The notes beneath the pieces were generated by a model. That model did no database searches. It was not told where the DNA came from and saw nothing but the letters and a program-made list of their open reading frames with translations. Below, one piece after another: positions 9,025 through 17,643 of a stretch of DNA of 32,871 nt. Position numbers and translations under genes: made by a program. Position 1 is the first letter of the stretch. Each line of letters starts with the position of its first letter. The stretch comes from Deltaproteobacteria bacterium. GTDB lineage: Bacteria > Myxococcota > XYA12-FULL-58-9 > JAFGEK01. The DNA lies in assembly GCA_016931625.1 (NCBI GenBank), contig JAFGEK010000179.1:1-32871 (forward strand). Direction: 5' to 3'.

Positions 9025-9797
9025 ATGAACGCAGATTCTGAAGCGACACATTCGACAGCCAATAAACCACGACGTCCGTGGCTTGCGGCGCTGCTAGCTA
9101 TTGTTTCTCCCGGTCTGGGCCATGTTTACTCAGGTAAACCGTACTTAGGAATTACAATATCTCTAGCTCGTTGGTTCCCTATGTTAATTGTAATGACGCT
9201 TGGCACATTGCTTAATTTGGCTAAATGAAAAAGCTGTAGCTTATAAGCCTTGTGAAACACCTCAACTTATTGTGAACGAATCTAAACCAGGCGGTGAACC
9301 AATACCGGTTACTGCTAATTGCTACAACGAGACTTTGCCATCAGGCAAAACCTATAAAATACTGAGGTCGGTTGAAACAGAATATGTAGCTACTGACTAC
9401 GGACCCGAAGTCGTTCCCAAAGGGCATGTATTTGTGCTCGGCGATAACCGTGACAACTCTTGGGATAGTCGCATGTGGGGATTTGTTTCTGTAGAGAACA
9501 TCATTGGCGAGCCTGCAGTTATTTGGTGGTCTGTGGATCCCGTAGATGGTAACTTCAGATGGAGTCGAATAGGGCAGCGACTTTCCAACGAATACGCCGA
9601 CACAAGAACAAACAACAACGACACAATATAACCCCTATAGCCCATATTATGAAAGCGCACCTTCGGCGCCATCTGATCCATATTCAGTATCTGTACCGAC
9701 TCAAAACTCAAAAGATACTGAAGATACCAACGAACAACAAAGCAACAATGAAAGCGAGAACAGTTACCAACCTACTCATTCATATGATTATTATTAG
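9025..9797 (+). pseudogene. lepB: Signal peptidase I, broken: catalytic middle deleted and 3' tail frameshifted
   Basis: Three reading frames carry parts of one gene. From the ATG at 9025 come the N-terminus and a hydrophobic region (RRPWLAALLAIVSPGLGHVY), which stop at 9226-9228. A second frame, from about 9215 to 9631, carries the C-terminal SPase I part, including GDNRDNSWDSRMWGFV and IIGEPAVIWW. The region between, which holds the catalytic Ser (SMxPT) and Lys (KRVVGLPGD) in this family, is absent. A third frame, 9573-9797, encodes a Tyr/Pro/Ser/Asn-rich tail ending SYDYY. The gene cannot make an active signal peptidase as read, so another copy elsewhere is expected, or the assembly has lost sequence here. 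Confidence 0.85.
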
Positions 9798-9846
9798 TGC
9801 TATTAATAATTAACTTTGCATTATAGATTTGCAGCTAGTCAATAGA

Positions 9847-9889
9847 CTACAACCCCAAAATTCATTTTTTTAAGGTTGTGGGATTTTTT
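9847..9889 (+). terminator. Probable Rho-independent terminator after the broken lepB
   Basis: CTACAACC (9847-9854) pairs with GGTTGTGG (9874-9881), including one G-T pair, around a 19-base AT-rich loop. GATTTTTT follows directly. It sits 50 bp after the tail stop of the lepB remnant. Confidence 0.6.
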
Positions 9890-10012
9890 AAACCGCCGCC
9901 ATTATAAATGACATAAAATTTCTTTTTTTTAAAAGCGATTATAGAAGTGATGCGATTTTTATAATAAGACAAAAACGCAGTTATTGATAAAAAAGCCAAC
10001 TTTATAATGTAG

Positions 10013-12673
10013 TTACGGTACCGTAACATCTACCTGCAACCCTGGCGTTATGATGACTTTATCGATAGTAGGTATAATATCGATAGTATCTGTACCGCTT
10101 GTTGATCCACTTGTGATAGCCACCACTCCAGAGCTGACAGCGCTGTCATAGCCATAAATTTTAGATACAAGGTAGCATGGTGAGCTTGGACAAGTGCTGG
10201 CACATACAGTCGGAGTACTTCCTGCGGGCTGATCGCAGTACTGCTGTGTAAATGAAAGCCCTAAGTTATCAACTGACGTAGGGCTATATAAAATTTTGGC
10301 AGTGACAAGGGCCATCTCTGGTTGTGTTGCAAAAGTAGCCGCCGGTGAGATAGGATTTTGATTTCGGTCCATAAAATAGAAGGTTGACATTTTACTGCTA
10401 GAGGCTGGAATCGATTGCGTATCAGGAGCAACAGACGAAAACCCAGTTGCGAAAACAGGTATCCCTGTGTAAAGCACGCGAGTCTCAGTCCAGAGAGTAG
10501 TATCTGAATCCCATATTCCATTGGGCATATCCCAGGTGTTATTGCCATTTAAGTCAACGAAATATTCATTAGTATCAAAGGCACCATCATCATCAGCATC
10601 GATAAATGGTTCACCTTGATCAATAAATGGCTCACCTGTATCCCAGTAACCATTACCATTGCTATCAACGAAGCCTTCTTCCCCTGTGGCCATTACTATA
10701 ATAGTTGATAGACCATCACGTTGATTATAAGTAGTAACTCCACAGACATCGCTTCCTGAAGGATTGTCAAAACTCAATTCACCATCTGACGTAAACGGCG
10801 CAACATCAGCCGGAAGACCATAACCGGTAACCGCTATCGTATTGGTTACAAAACCAAGCGAGCTTGTTTGGTCAGTTCCTTGGGTGGGGTCATATTGCCC
10901 AGTGGCTACTGGCTGACCTGCGGCCCCGGCTTCGCTGGCGAAGGTGACGAGTAGCGATTTGCCAAGTACATTGTTGAATCTATCGGCAAAATAGGATGTG
11001 CATTGTATAGGGCTCTCTTTGCCAGCGTAGAATGTATGTAGACAATCAGTGTCCATCAAAGCAGGTATATTTTTAGGTGTGCAATCAAGAGCAATGTGGG
11101 CACCATTTACTTTTGCCCCGACGATGGCAATGTTTTGAATGGTGAAATCTTGAGTTGTACCACCAGCAGAGGCAGTAGCTATAACAGATACTAACCCAGC
11201 TACAGTACCAGAATAGAGGTTTACATATGCTAAACCAGTAGTGTCAGGTTGATCAGTAGGTGACGAGGTTTGGGTTTGATAGCCAAGGCATTTATTTGCT
11301 TGTAGGCACATGCTAGGAATATCGGCAGTCCAAGGTGTTGAGATACTTGAACCACCAAGGCGTTGGTGTTGAAAACGCACTGCTAGCCCATCTGGATAGG
11401 GATTCTGCTCAGTATCAAGCAACATCACACTGATTAAATTTTGTTCATTCCATCCAGAATACTTCACTCCCATTACTTGGTTTTGAATCGCCTTGACTTG
11501 AATTGAACCGAGCGCTGGCATTGTAACCAACGCAGAAATACTTATTTGCGGTAGTAAGGTAAGGGCAGCAGTGATAGTTGCAACTCCGGCGTTAGCACTA
11601 GCTTTATAGGTTACCTCCGCGATACCGTTAGAGTCAGTAACAATTGTCGTTGTTGTGGGAGTCGTAGAGTTTACTATAAAAGTACTAAGATTAGTCGTTA
11701 GGGTTATATTGGTATCAGCCTTAGGTTCACCTTGATAGGTAAGGGTTGCTGTTATAGTCGTTGTTGCCCCTCCGTCAGCAGGTAATCGTTTGCGCTTAGG
11801 AACCAATGTAAGTCCATAACCTGACGTTGTGTCAGTACAAACATTGTTTTTGCAGATAAAGTTAGAAGAGTTAGTTTTGCAGGTCTGATCAGCACAATCA
11901 GAATCAGCGCAATCAATATTAGTATCACAATCATCGTCAATGTTGTTATCGCAAATCTCGGTCGTTTGGGTTGGTGTACATGCTATGGCAACACAAACCG
12001 AATTCTGGCAAGTGCCTGCTGCTGAATTAATGAGACATGATTGCGCGTCACAGTCAGAGTCTTCGCAATCTGTATTGCCATCACAATCATCGTCAATGTT
12101 GTTGTTGCAGATATCAGTCGACTTGGTGGGTGTACATTCTTCAGTGACACAAACTAAATTCTGGCAAGTGCCCGCTGTTTTATTAAGGATACAAGCTTGG
12201 GTCGCGCAATCAGGGTCAGCACAGTCAATATTGGTGTCGTTGTTGTCATCAATGCTGTTGTTGCAAATGGTTTCGTAGCCGATAAAGCTAAGTGTAATAC
12301 GACCAGTGACCTCATTAGCATCAGAAGCGGTTACAATAACATTTCCGGCACAGGTCGATGATGTATGTGCATTACAGACCGTGAGATCAACAAAACCAGA
12401 TCTGCCATTTATGGTCGCTGATGTAGTACCATCTGCAAATGTACCTTGCTGAGTCCTTAGTGATATAGGCGCACTTGTGGCGCCATCAACATTGATGGTC
12501 ACTTTGTTGCTGCCATTGGCCTTCACACCATAGATCACTTCAGAAACTCCTCCTGATAATATGGTTGCAGTAACAGTTAGCTTTGCGGTTGATGAAGAAG
12601 ACGACCCCGAGTCACCACAAGCAGTAGCGATACTGAAAAGCGTGATGATAATCATGTGGGCAGTTTGGCGCAT
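10013..12673 (-). CDS. Large surface lipoprotein with Cys/Asp metal-binding repeats and Ig-like domains
   Basis: The 886-residue product starts with a signal peptide and a lipobox-like ATAC at Cys19, followed by a Ser-rich linker. Residues about 31-132 look like a bacterial Ig-like fold. Residues 137-279 hold three repeats of the form CxNNxIDDxxDxxxDCxDxDC..C...C...C, resembling the putative metal-binding motif found in many myxobacterial proteins. A Big_1-like Ig domain follows at about 286-380. Near residues 664-724 an Asp/Asn-rich stretch (DSNGNGYWDTGEPFIDQG, DADDDGAFDTNEYF) resembles tandem calcium-binding loops. It is probably an outer-membrane-anchored adhesin or structural protein; this role is inferred. 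The nearest same-strand gene upstream is tRNA-Pro. Confidence 0.8.
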   Translation of the reverse strand: MRQTAHMIIITLFSIATACGDSGSSSSSTAKLTVTATILSGGVSEVIYGVKANGSNKVTINVDGATSAPISLRTQQGTFADGTTSATINGRSGFVDLTVCNAHTSSTCAGNVIVTASDANEVTGRITLSFIGYETICNNSIDDNNDTNIDCADPDCATQACILNKTAGTCQNLVCVTEECTPTKSTDICNNNIDDDCDGNTDCEDSDCDAQSCLINSAAGTCQNSVCVAIACTPTQTTEICDNNIDDDCDTNIDCADSDCADQTCKTNSSNFICKNNVCTDTTSGYGLTLVPKRKRLPADGGATTTITATLTYQGEPKADTNITLTTNLSTFIVNSTTPTTTTIVTDSNGIAEVTYKASANAGVATITAALTLLPQISISALVTMPALGSIQVKAIQNQVMGVKYSGWNEQNLISVMLLDTEQNPYPDGLAVRFQHQRLGGSSISTPWTADIPSMCLQANKCLGYQTQTSSPTDQPDTTGLAYVNLYSGTVAGLVSVIATASAGGTTQDFTIQNIAIVGAKVNGAHIALDCTPKNIPALMDTDCLHTFYAGKESPIQCTSYFADRFNNVLGKSLLVTFASEAGAAGQPVATGQYDPTQGTDQTSSLGFVTNTIAVTGYGLPADVAPFTSDGELSFDNPSGSDVCGVTTYNQRDGLSTIIVMATGEEGFVDSNGNGYWDTGEPFIDQGEPFIDADDDGAFDTNEYFVDLNGNNTWDMPNGIWDSDTTLWTETRVLYTGIPVFATGFSSVAPDTQSIPASSSKMSTFYFMDRNQNPISPAATFATQPEMALVTAKILYSPTSVDNLGLSFTQQYCDQPAGSTPTVCASTCPSSPCYLVSKIYGYDSAVSSGVVAITSGSTSGTDTIDIIPTIDKVIITPGLQVDVTVP
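11848..12256 (-). repeat. Three tandem degenerate Cys/Asp repeats inside the lipoprotein gene
   Basis: Three copies of about 135-150 bp encode NNSIDDNNDTNIDCADPDC, NNNIDDDCDGNTDCEDSDC and NNNIDDDCDTNIDCADSDC, each followed by further Cys residues. The DNA copies (for example the CAATGTTGTT and CAATCATCGTCAATG segments) are similar enough to suggest internal duplication. Confidence 0.75.
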
Positions 12674-12809
12674 AGTTATACCTTTATGATTGTCATATGA
12701 GTTTCTTTAAGATTAGCTGTAAAGTAAAGAAATATTATACAGATTGAGAAGAACCGAAAATTCAGAAATTGAAGTAACCGGCAAGCTATCGATATCAGAA
12801 AATAAAATT

Positions 12810-12887
12810 TGGTCGGGGCGACAAGATTTGAACTTGCGGCCCCTTGACCCCCAGTCAAGTGCGCTAACCAGACTGCGCTACGCCCCG
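12810..12887 (-). tRNA. tRNA-Pro (anticodon GGG)
   Basis: The minus strand folds as a cloverleaf. The acceptor arms are CGGGGCG and CGCCCCG, the D-arm contains GCGC AGTCTGGTTA GCGC, and the anticodon stem CTTGA/TCAAG encloses the loop CTGGGGG with anticodon GGG. The T-arm contains GTTCAAATC. The 3' CCA is encoded in the DNA (12810-12812). Confidence 0.95.
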
Positions 12888-12900
12888 AACCTTTTGCGAC

Positions 12901-12930
12901 CCTATAGACGAGCAGGATTGATAAGGTCAA
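12901..12930 (-). promoter_or_regulatory. Probable sigma-70-type promoter of tRNA-Pro
   Basis: On the minus strand TTGACC (12930-12925) and TATAGG (12906-12901) are 18 bp apart. Transcription would begin a few bases before the tRNA 5' end at 12887. The tRNA-Arg gene in this window has the same TTGACC with the same spacing. Confidence 0.6.
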
Positions 12931-13161
12931 CAATTATCTCTACTGGCTGGCTAATGTTACCCACAGGCATGCTGCTATGCTAAAGTCTGCTTACAGCATA
13001 CATGTTTATGGTTATAAGCAAATGAAAAGTAAAGTCTAACAATATATATATTTGGTAACTAGCTGTAATATAAAATAAATATGCAGTGTTACCTGTATGG
13101 TGGTCAGTAGCCTGAAATCCTAAAAATGATATGTAGGATATACCATAATAGTCCGGTTTCT
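12931..13161. other. Intergenic stretch with nothing recognised
   Basis: About 230 bp of AT-rich sequence between the tRNA-Pro promoter and the end of the nucleotidyltransferase gene. I see no ORF, strong hairpin or RNA gene here. Confidence 0.5.
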
Positions 13162-14442
13162 CTAGGTTTTGCCTGTGGATAACCTGTGCGCGAATGTTAT
13201 TAACTGATTTCTTTTATTTAATTGCGGATGCTTAATTACAAATTCAAGTATTTGCGTTAGTGTCTCCCCTACTTCACGTCCTACAAACCCTGCGGCAACT
13301 AAATCATTTCCAGTAATTGCCAGTTGTGAGATTTTCAGCGGGAGATTGCGATTAATCGCTCTTTGAGTACGGCGTGGAAATTCATGGTATGAGTGCCAAA
13401 TACACGCTGCAATTTTTGCAGAAGTCTTTGCTGTTGCAGCGTCAATTTGTGATAACCAACAACGCAATGAATAGCCTTTAGGTGGGCTATTATCGGTTAA
13501 AAGGTTTAATGCTTTTAAGTTCTGCTCAACTTCGCGAATAACTTGGTTGCCTGCTCTCCAACGACGTAATATTTCACCTGCTATGTTTGGGGTTAGGTTT
13601 GCCAACATTGCCCAAGCGGTAAAGCGTTGCCACGGCTGATTTGCTTTTATATTATCAATAGCCTTAAGACGCGTTGGTTGAATCGTCATCAATTCTGGCG
13701 CCAATTCTTTTAATAAACCTGTATGCCACAATTCCCTGATACACGCAGAAAAAAATGGAGCTGCAGCCAACAAGCGACTCATCTCATCACGTTTGCGTTC
13801 CCATGAGACTGCTAAAAAAGTATTAATTGCTTTGGGTATTGCAGCTCGTGTTGTTTTTTCAATACGAAAAGACAACACTCCAGCAAAGCGCACAGCTCTT
13901 AATATGCGTAAACCATCTTCGTTAAAACGAGTTGAAGGATCGCCAACACAACGAACTACTCCTTTGCGCAAATCAGCAACACCAGCAAATGGGTCAATTA
14001 TGCGTTCATTGATAAGATCAGCAGCAATAGCATTAATAGTAAAATCGCGCCGAGTTAAATCTTCATTGATATTAGTGTGAAACTCGACAGCGGCAGGTCG
14101 GCGTTGATCTAAATATGCGCCATCACGACGAAATGTCGTAACTTCAATAGGTTCTCCATCAATAATGACCATAATCGTGCCATGCTTTTCTCCTGCACGA
14201 ACAACTTTAGAAAATAGTGAGGCTACTTGCGATGGTAGCAAATTGGTCGCAATGTCCCAGTCATTAGTTCGTCGCCCAAGAAATACATCTCTAACTGCAC
14301 CACCGACTAAAAATGCTTGTCCGCCTGCTTTATGTAAGACCTTAATGACCTGGCTTACGTTGGGCGGGAGCCATCTTTTAAGCCGTTTTATCGCAAAACG
14401 TTCGCTTGCTATTCTATGAATCGTTTTGCTTATAGTGGTCAT
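13162..14442 (-). CDS. CCA-adding enzyme / poly(A) polymerase family nucleotidyltransferase
   Basis: Class II polymerase-beta-superfamily enzyme that adds CCA to tRNA 3' ends or poly(A) to RNA. The head domain has the GG motif in FLVGGAVRDVFLG (residues 45-55) and the metal-binding DxD in NDWDIAT (Asp61, Asp63). RRDFTINAIAADL and RFNEDGLRILRAVRFAG follow, all typical. The C-terminal half, about residues 220-426, is helical, and I see no HD phosphohydrolase motif. AAGG lies about 7 bases before the ATG. CCA-adding and poly(A) enzymes cannot be told apart by eye. Both tRNAs in this window already encode CCA, so repair or polyadenylation is possible. Confidence 0.85.
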   Translation of the reverse strand: MTTISKTIHRIASERFAIKRLKRWLPPNVSQVIKVLHKAGGQAFLVGGAVRDVFLGRRTNDWDIATNLLPSQVASLFSKVVRAGEKHGTIMVIIDGEPIEVTTFRRDGAYLDQRRPAAVEFHTNINEDLTRRDFTINAIAADLINERIIDPFAGVADLRKGVVRCVGDPSTRFNEDGLRILRAVRFAGVLSFRIEKTTRAAIPKAINTFLAVSWERKRDEMSRLLAAAPFFSACIRELWHTGLLKELAPELMTIQPTRLKAIDNIKANQPWQRFTAWAMLANLTPNIAGEILRRWRAGNQVIREVEQNLKALNLLTDNSPPKGYSLRCWLSQIDAATAKTSAKIAACIWHSYHEFPRRTQRAINRNLPLKISQLAITGNDLVAAGFVGREVGETLTQILEFVIKHPQLNKRNQLITFAHRLSTGKT

Positions 14443-14595
14443 TTTTTAACCTTAACTCATAATGATATTGATTCAGTATAAATAACTCGCAAAGAATATA
14501 TATGTTAATAGCTAATTTATTCTTTACGAGTTTGACTTTATCATGCTGGTCATCACATACTTATGAAAAAATATTTTTCTTAGGACATTCTAATT

Positions 14596-15153
14596 ATGCG
14601 AATTCTTAGACTATTTTTTCTTTATACAACACTTTTACTCACTACCTCCATTGCAATGGCTCGTACTATCGACCCCGGTACGTTTAGTGTCTCCGGTGGT
14701 ATTGGTCCTACCATACGTTATGGTTCTTTGCTTGATGCTGGTCGAGCTTATTTTCTAATACAAACTCAAGGTGAATATTCCTTCAGTTCACAGTACAGTG
14801 CGGTTACTGATTTATCATTAGGTTTTGGTAGCAGTTACCCTGTCCGCTTTCACATCGGTGGGCGCTATCGCTTAACAGATTTTGATTTACCGATTTATCC
14901 TTATGCTCAACTACAATTTTCTTTGGGTAAGCTATTCAATGTATTGGGGGCTAATCTTACCTTTGTTGGTGCACGAGTTGGCGCAGGTGCTGATTACTTT
15001 CTTACAAAAAATATTGGAGTTGGCGGTATAGCAACACTTGATTTAGGTTCTACTACAGGTATTAGACCAGCTTTCTATGGCGTTACTGATATTTTGATAT
15101 ACGCCACTTACACTTTTGATCGACCGCCATTATCACCGGCAGTCTTACGATGA
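14596..15153 (+). CDS. Small outer-membrane beta-barrel protein
   Basis: An N-terminal signal peptide (FFLYTTLLLTTSIAMA) is probably cleaved after Ala22. The remaining 163 residues alternate polar and hydrophobic residues with many Gly and aromatic residues, as in an 8-stranded barrel. Examples are FSVSGGIGPTIRYGSL and VGARVGAGADYFLTKNIGVG. AGGA lies about 10 bases before the ATG. No specific family is identified; OmpW- or OmpA-barrel-like folds are possible. It is divergent from the nucleotidyltransferase gene and convergent with the kinase gene. Confidence 0.75.
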   Translation: MRILRLFFLYTTLLLTTSIAMARTIDPGTFSVSGGIGPTIRYGSLLDAGRAYFLIQTQGEYSFSSQYSAVTDLSLGFGSSYPVRFHIGGRYRLTDFDLPIYPYAQLQFSLGKLFNVLGANLTFVGARVGAGADYFLTKNIGVGGIATLDLGSTTGIRPAFYGVTDILIYATYTFDRPPLSPAVLR

Positions 15154-15250
15154 GTCGATACATTCAGAAATAGATACCGAAAGCGACTTAAAATAATCAG
15201 TAGGGTTAGGGTGCATGTACATCATTATGGCATTTCTTTGGAATCTACCG

Positions 15251-16813
15251 CTAGTCTATTACTCCCTTGCCGAGCACCCTATTCAACATCTCAGCCAACT
15301 CATAAATAAGAAAGGGTTTTTTAATAAGACCCTGTGCACCGGCATCCAGCATTTCTTGCACGTCGCTGGTCAGACTGTATCCCGAATCGATTATTGTAAC
15401 AATATTCGGATTAATTTCTTTCATTTTCATGAAAGTCGTTTTACCCCCCATTTCAGGCATTATGACATCCAGAATTACAGCATCAAAAGCAGCGTACTGC
15501 TCGCGATAAATTCTAATCGCATCTATTCCGTTATCAACCGTTGTCACCTGACAACCAAGCCGTTCCAGCATTGCACCGACAGCTTTTAGTAGGTATCTCT
15601 CATCGTCAACAAGCAGGATATTCGCTTTAATAGCAGGTAAAGCATCAGCTATTGGGAGTTTAATCTCCTCTTCCACTTCAGGACAAGATATACAGGGAAG
15701 AAAGAGAATCATTTCGGTTCCCTTACCGGGAATACTGGTAACTTCAACTGCACCACGATGGTTTTTAACCGTGCCGTACACAGATGCCAGACCCATCCCG
15801 GTACCCTTGCCATATTCTTTAGTAGTGAAAAATGGTTCGAATATCCGTTTTCTAACATCTTCAGTCATTCCGAGCCCGGTATCCGAAACACAGATCCTGA
15901 TATATTTCCCTTGTTCTAGTTTGAATATATTATTTCGTGTGAAGTCCCCATCGACATCAACTATCCCGGTCTCAAAAAGTAGCTCGCCTCCTTCAGGCAT
16001 TGCATCCCGCGCATTGATACCCAAATTGAGCAGCACACTTTCTAGCTGAGAAGGATCACCCAGAGTATAGGAATTTCCGGCCTCTAAATGGGTTATGATT
16101 TTTATATTCTTATTAATACTCCTTGCGAGTATTTCAATTGTTTCCAATATAAGTTTGTGAACATTAACCGATACCGAAAGGTACTTGCCCTGCCGAGCAA
16201 ATGCGAGCAACTGGGAAGTCAGTCCAGCAGCACGCTGTGTCGCCACTTTGATTCCATCAAGATAATTCGTTACTTTAAAAGAGGCATCGCTAAGCTCAAG
16301 TTGAAGAAGATCAGTGTATCCAAGAATTCCACATAATTGATTATTAAAGTCATGCGCAACACCTCCCGCCAGAAAACCGATTGCCTCCATTTTCTCCGAT
16401 TGCCGGATCCGTGCTTCCATCTCTTTTCGTTTTGATATATCCCGCGTGAAAGTGCAGCTGTATTGTTCCCCTTCAATTTCAATATAATTTGCGATCACTT
16501 CAACGGGGACGATTAGTCCGTCCTTAGTCAAATGAGTAGTCTCGATAGTCTGTATTTTGTCGCTGACGGTAACCCCCCAGACCGAGTCCCAAATTTCCTG
16601 CGTTAATCCCGGATTAATATCCATAATATTTAAATTGAGTAACTCATCTTCAGAATATCCGAGTTGTTTACAAGCTGCAGTATTAACGTACACAATACTC
16701 GCATCTCTCGCGATCAGAAAAACCCCATCGGACAAGCTTTCAACTGCGAATGCTGCAAATTGTGCCAGATGTTTCTCTTTAAAAATGCTTGTAGTTAGCT
16801 CTCTCATATTCAT
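15251..16813 (-). CDS. Soluble PAS domain hybrid histidine kinase with C-terminal receiver
   Basis: A signal-transducing kinase without transmembrane helices. A PAS domain covers about residues 20-130 (SIVYVNTAACKQLGYSEDEL). The phosphoacceptor helix has His154 (AGGVAHDFNNQL). The ATPase domain shows the N box at INARDAMPEGG (Asn267), DTGLGM and GTGMGLASVYG. A receiver domain covers about 397-515, with acidic DDE at 403-405, phosphoacceptor Asp449 (VILDVIMPEMGG) and the conserved Lys in IKKPF. The base composition is higher than its neighbours: 15961-16020 counts 32 G+C of 60. It directly abuts an IS3 transposase remnant, which suggests horizontal acquisition. Its partner is unknown. Confidence 0.9.
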   Translation of the reverse strand: MNMRELTTSIFKEKHLAQFAAFAVESLSDGVFLIARDASIVYVNTAACKQLGYSEDELLNLNIMDINPGLTQEIWDSVWGVTVSDKIQTIETTHLTKDGLIVPVEVIANYIEIEGEQYSCTFTRDISKRKEMEARIRQSEKMEAIGFLAGGVAHDFNNQLCGILGYTDLLQLELSDASFKVTNYLDGIKVATQRAAGLTSQLLAFARQGKYLSVSVNVHKLILETIEILARSINKNIKIITHLEAGNSYTLGDPSQLESVLLNLGINARDAMPEGGELLFETGIVDVDGDFTRNNIFKLEQGKYIRICVSDTGLGMTEDVRKRIFEPFFTTKEYGKGTGMGLASVYGTVKNHRGAVEVTSIPGKGTEMILFLPCISCPEVEEEIKLPIADALPAIKANILLVDDERYLLKAVGAMLERLGCQVTTVDNGIDAIRIYREQYAAFDAVILDVIMPEMGGKTTFMKMKEINPNIVTIIDSGYSLTSDVQEMLDAGAQGLIKKPFLIYELAEMLNRVLGKGVID

Positions 16814-16828
16814 CTTTCAGCGAAATAA

Positions 16829-16960
16829 TTAACACATGATTAAGCGACATTGAGTAGAGTTTTCATCTAAATAGACGATTGAAGACATATAGTCTATAGA
16901 AGAATGTAGACGCTTTTTGTTGTAATAAACCTCCATGTAGTTGCAGTTAATATTAGCCCT
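16829..16960 (-). mobile_element. Remnant of an IS3-family transposase C-terminus
   Basis: The minus-strand frame between a stop at 16961-16963 and a stop at 16829-16831 reads NYMEVYYNKKRLHSSIDYM. This matches the end of the IS3-family integrase core (typically ..Y.E.FYN..R.H..LGY.SP..). Only about 43 codons survive, with no DDE residues before them apart from the terminal region and no recognisable insertion-sequence ends. It lies just upstream of the kinase gene. Confidence 0.7.
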
Positions 16961-17034
16961 TCAAAGGTGTGATTTAAAAGTGTCAGGTACCATTTAAAAG
17001 CACTGTAGAAAGCAGAATGCTATAAAGCGGTTTT

Positions 17035-17643
17035 TTACATCCCTAAATTTTTACGTTGGTAAAATTTGTGGCGTTTAAAAAAAGCGATCAGCATTGCAAG
17101 CAACATCCATAGCAATCCGGGCATTGATTTGCCGCTATTGCTACTATTGCATGAATAACTACTGGTAACCATAGTCGGCGAGTGCTCTTGGTTTGGCGAA
17201 GCTTCGGTTGCAGGTGAAACTTCAGTTATCGGTGAATCTTCGGTTATCGGCAAATCGTCATTAGCATCAGCGCTAGGCTGATCATTGTTGCCTGGTTCTA
17301 TTTGCTGAATTTGTTGCGGGCAATCACTCGTATCATATTGATCAGTTAAACCATCACAGTCATTATCTTTACCATCAGTACAATTCTCAGGCTGTGGCAG
17401 CACTTCGTTTGCGCAGGTTGTTGACCAATGGCCATCCACACAATACTTTGTTCCTGAATGACACTCACCGATATCTCTGCCACTTGTACCAGCATAACAT
17501 GAGTGTTCCTGCATAGGCGTACACTCGCAACCTTCATCAGCGGTCCCATTACAAAAAAGAATAAACCATAAATAATAGGAATTAAAAAATGATACTTCTA
17601 ACACACCAACCAACGGCAAAAATGGCGAGTAAAATATTGCCAC
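17035..17643 (-). CDS. Cys-rich putative metal-binding protein with MYXO-CTERM-like tail
   Basis: After a hydrophobic N-terminus (NSYYLWFILF) comes a Cys-rich module with CECTPMQEHSCYAGTSG and CTDGKDNDCDGLTDQYD, a pattern common in myxobacterial surface proteins. A Ser/Thr/Glu/Pro linker follows, about residues 115-160, with repeated ITEDSP/ITEVSP/ATEASP units. The C-terminus has a Cys, a hydrophobic helix (PGLLWMLLAMLIAFF) and a basic cluster (KRHKFYQRK), the layout of a MYXO-CTERM sorting signal. The furthest start is GTG at 17643; a GTG at 17604 is an alternative. The N-terminus overlaps another small ORF and may be damaged. Confidence 0.65.
   Translation of the reverse strand: MAIFYSPFLPLVGVLEVSFFNSYYLWFILFCNGTADEGCECTPMQEHSCYAGTSGRDIGECHSGTKYCVDGHWSTTCANEVLPQPENCTDGKDNDCDGLTDQYDTSDCPQQIQQIEPGNNDQPSADANDDLPITEDSPITEVSPATEASPNQEHSPTMVTSSYSCNSSNSGKSMPGLLWMLLAMLIAFFKRHKFYQRKNLGM

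Noticed and set aside
11848-12256. Regularly spaced repeats considered as CRISPR-like
   Set aside because: They are in frame, encode Cys/Asp motifs and have no constant repeat/spacer length.
16975-17005. GTGTCAGGTACCATTTAAAAG, similar to motifs near REP-associated transposases
   Set aside because: It has one copy only, with no palindrome and no Y1 transposase in the window.
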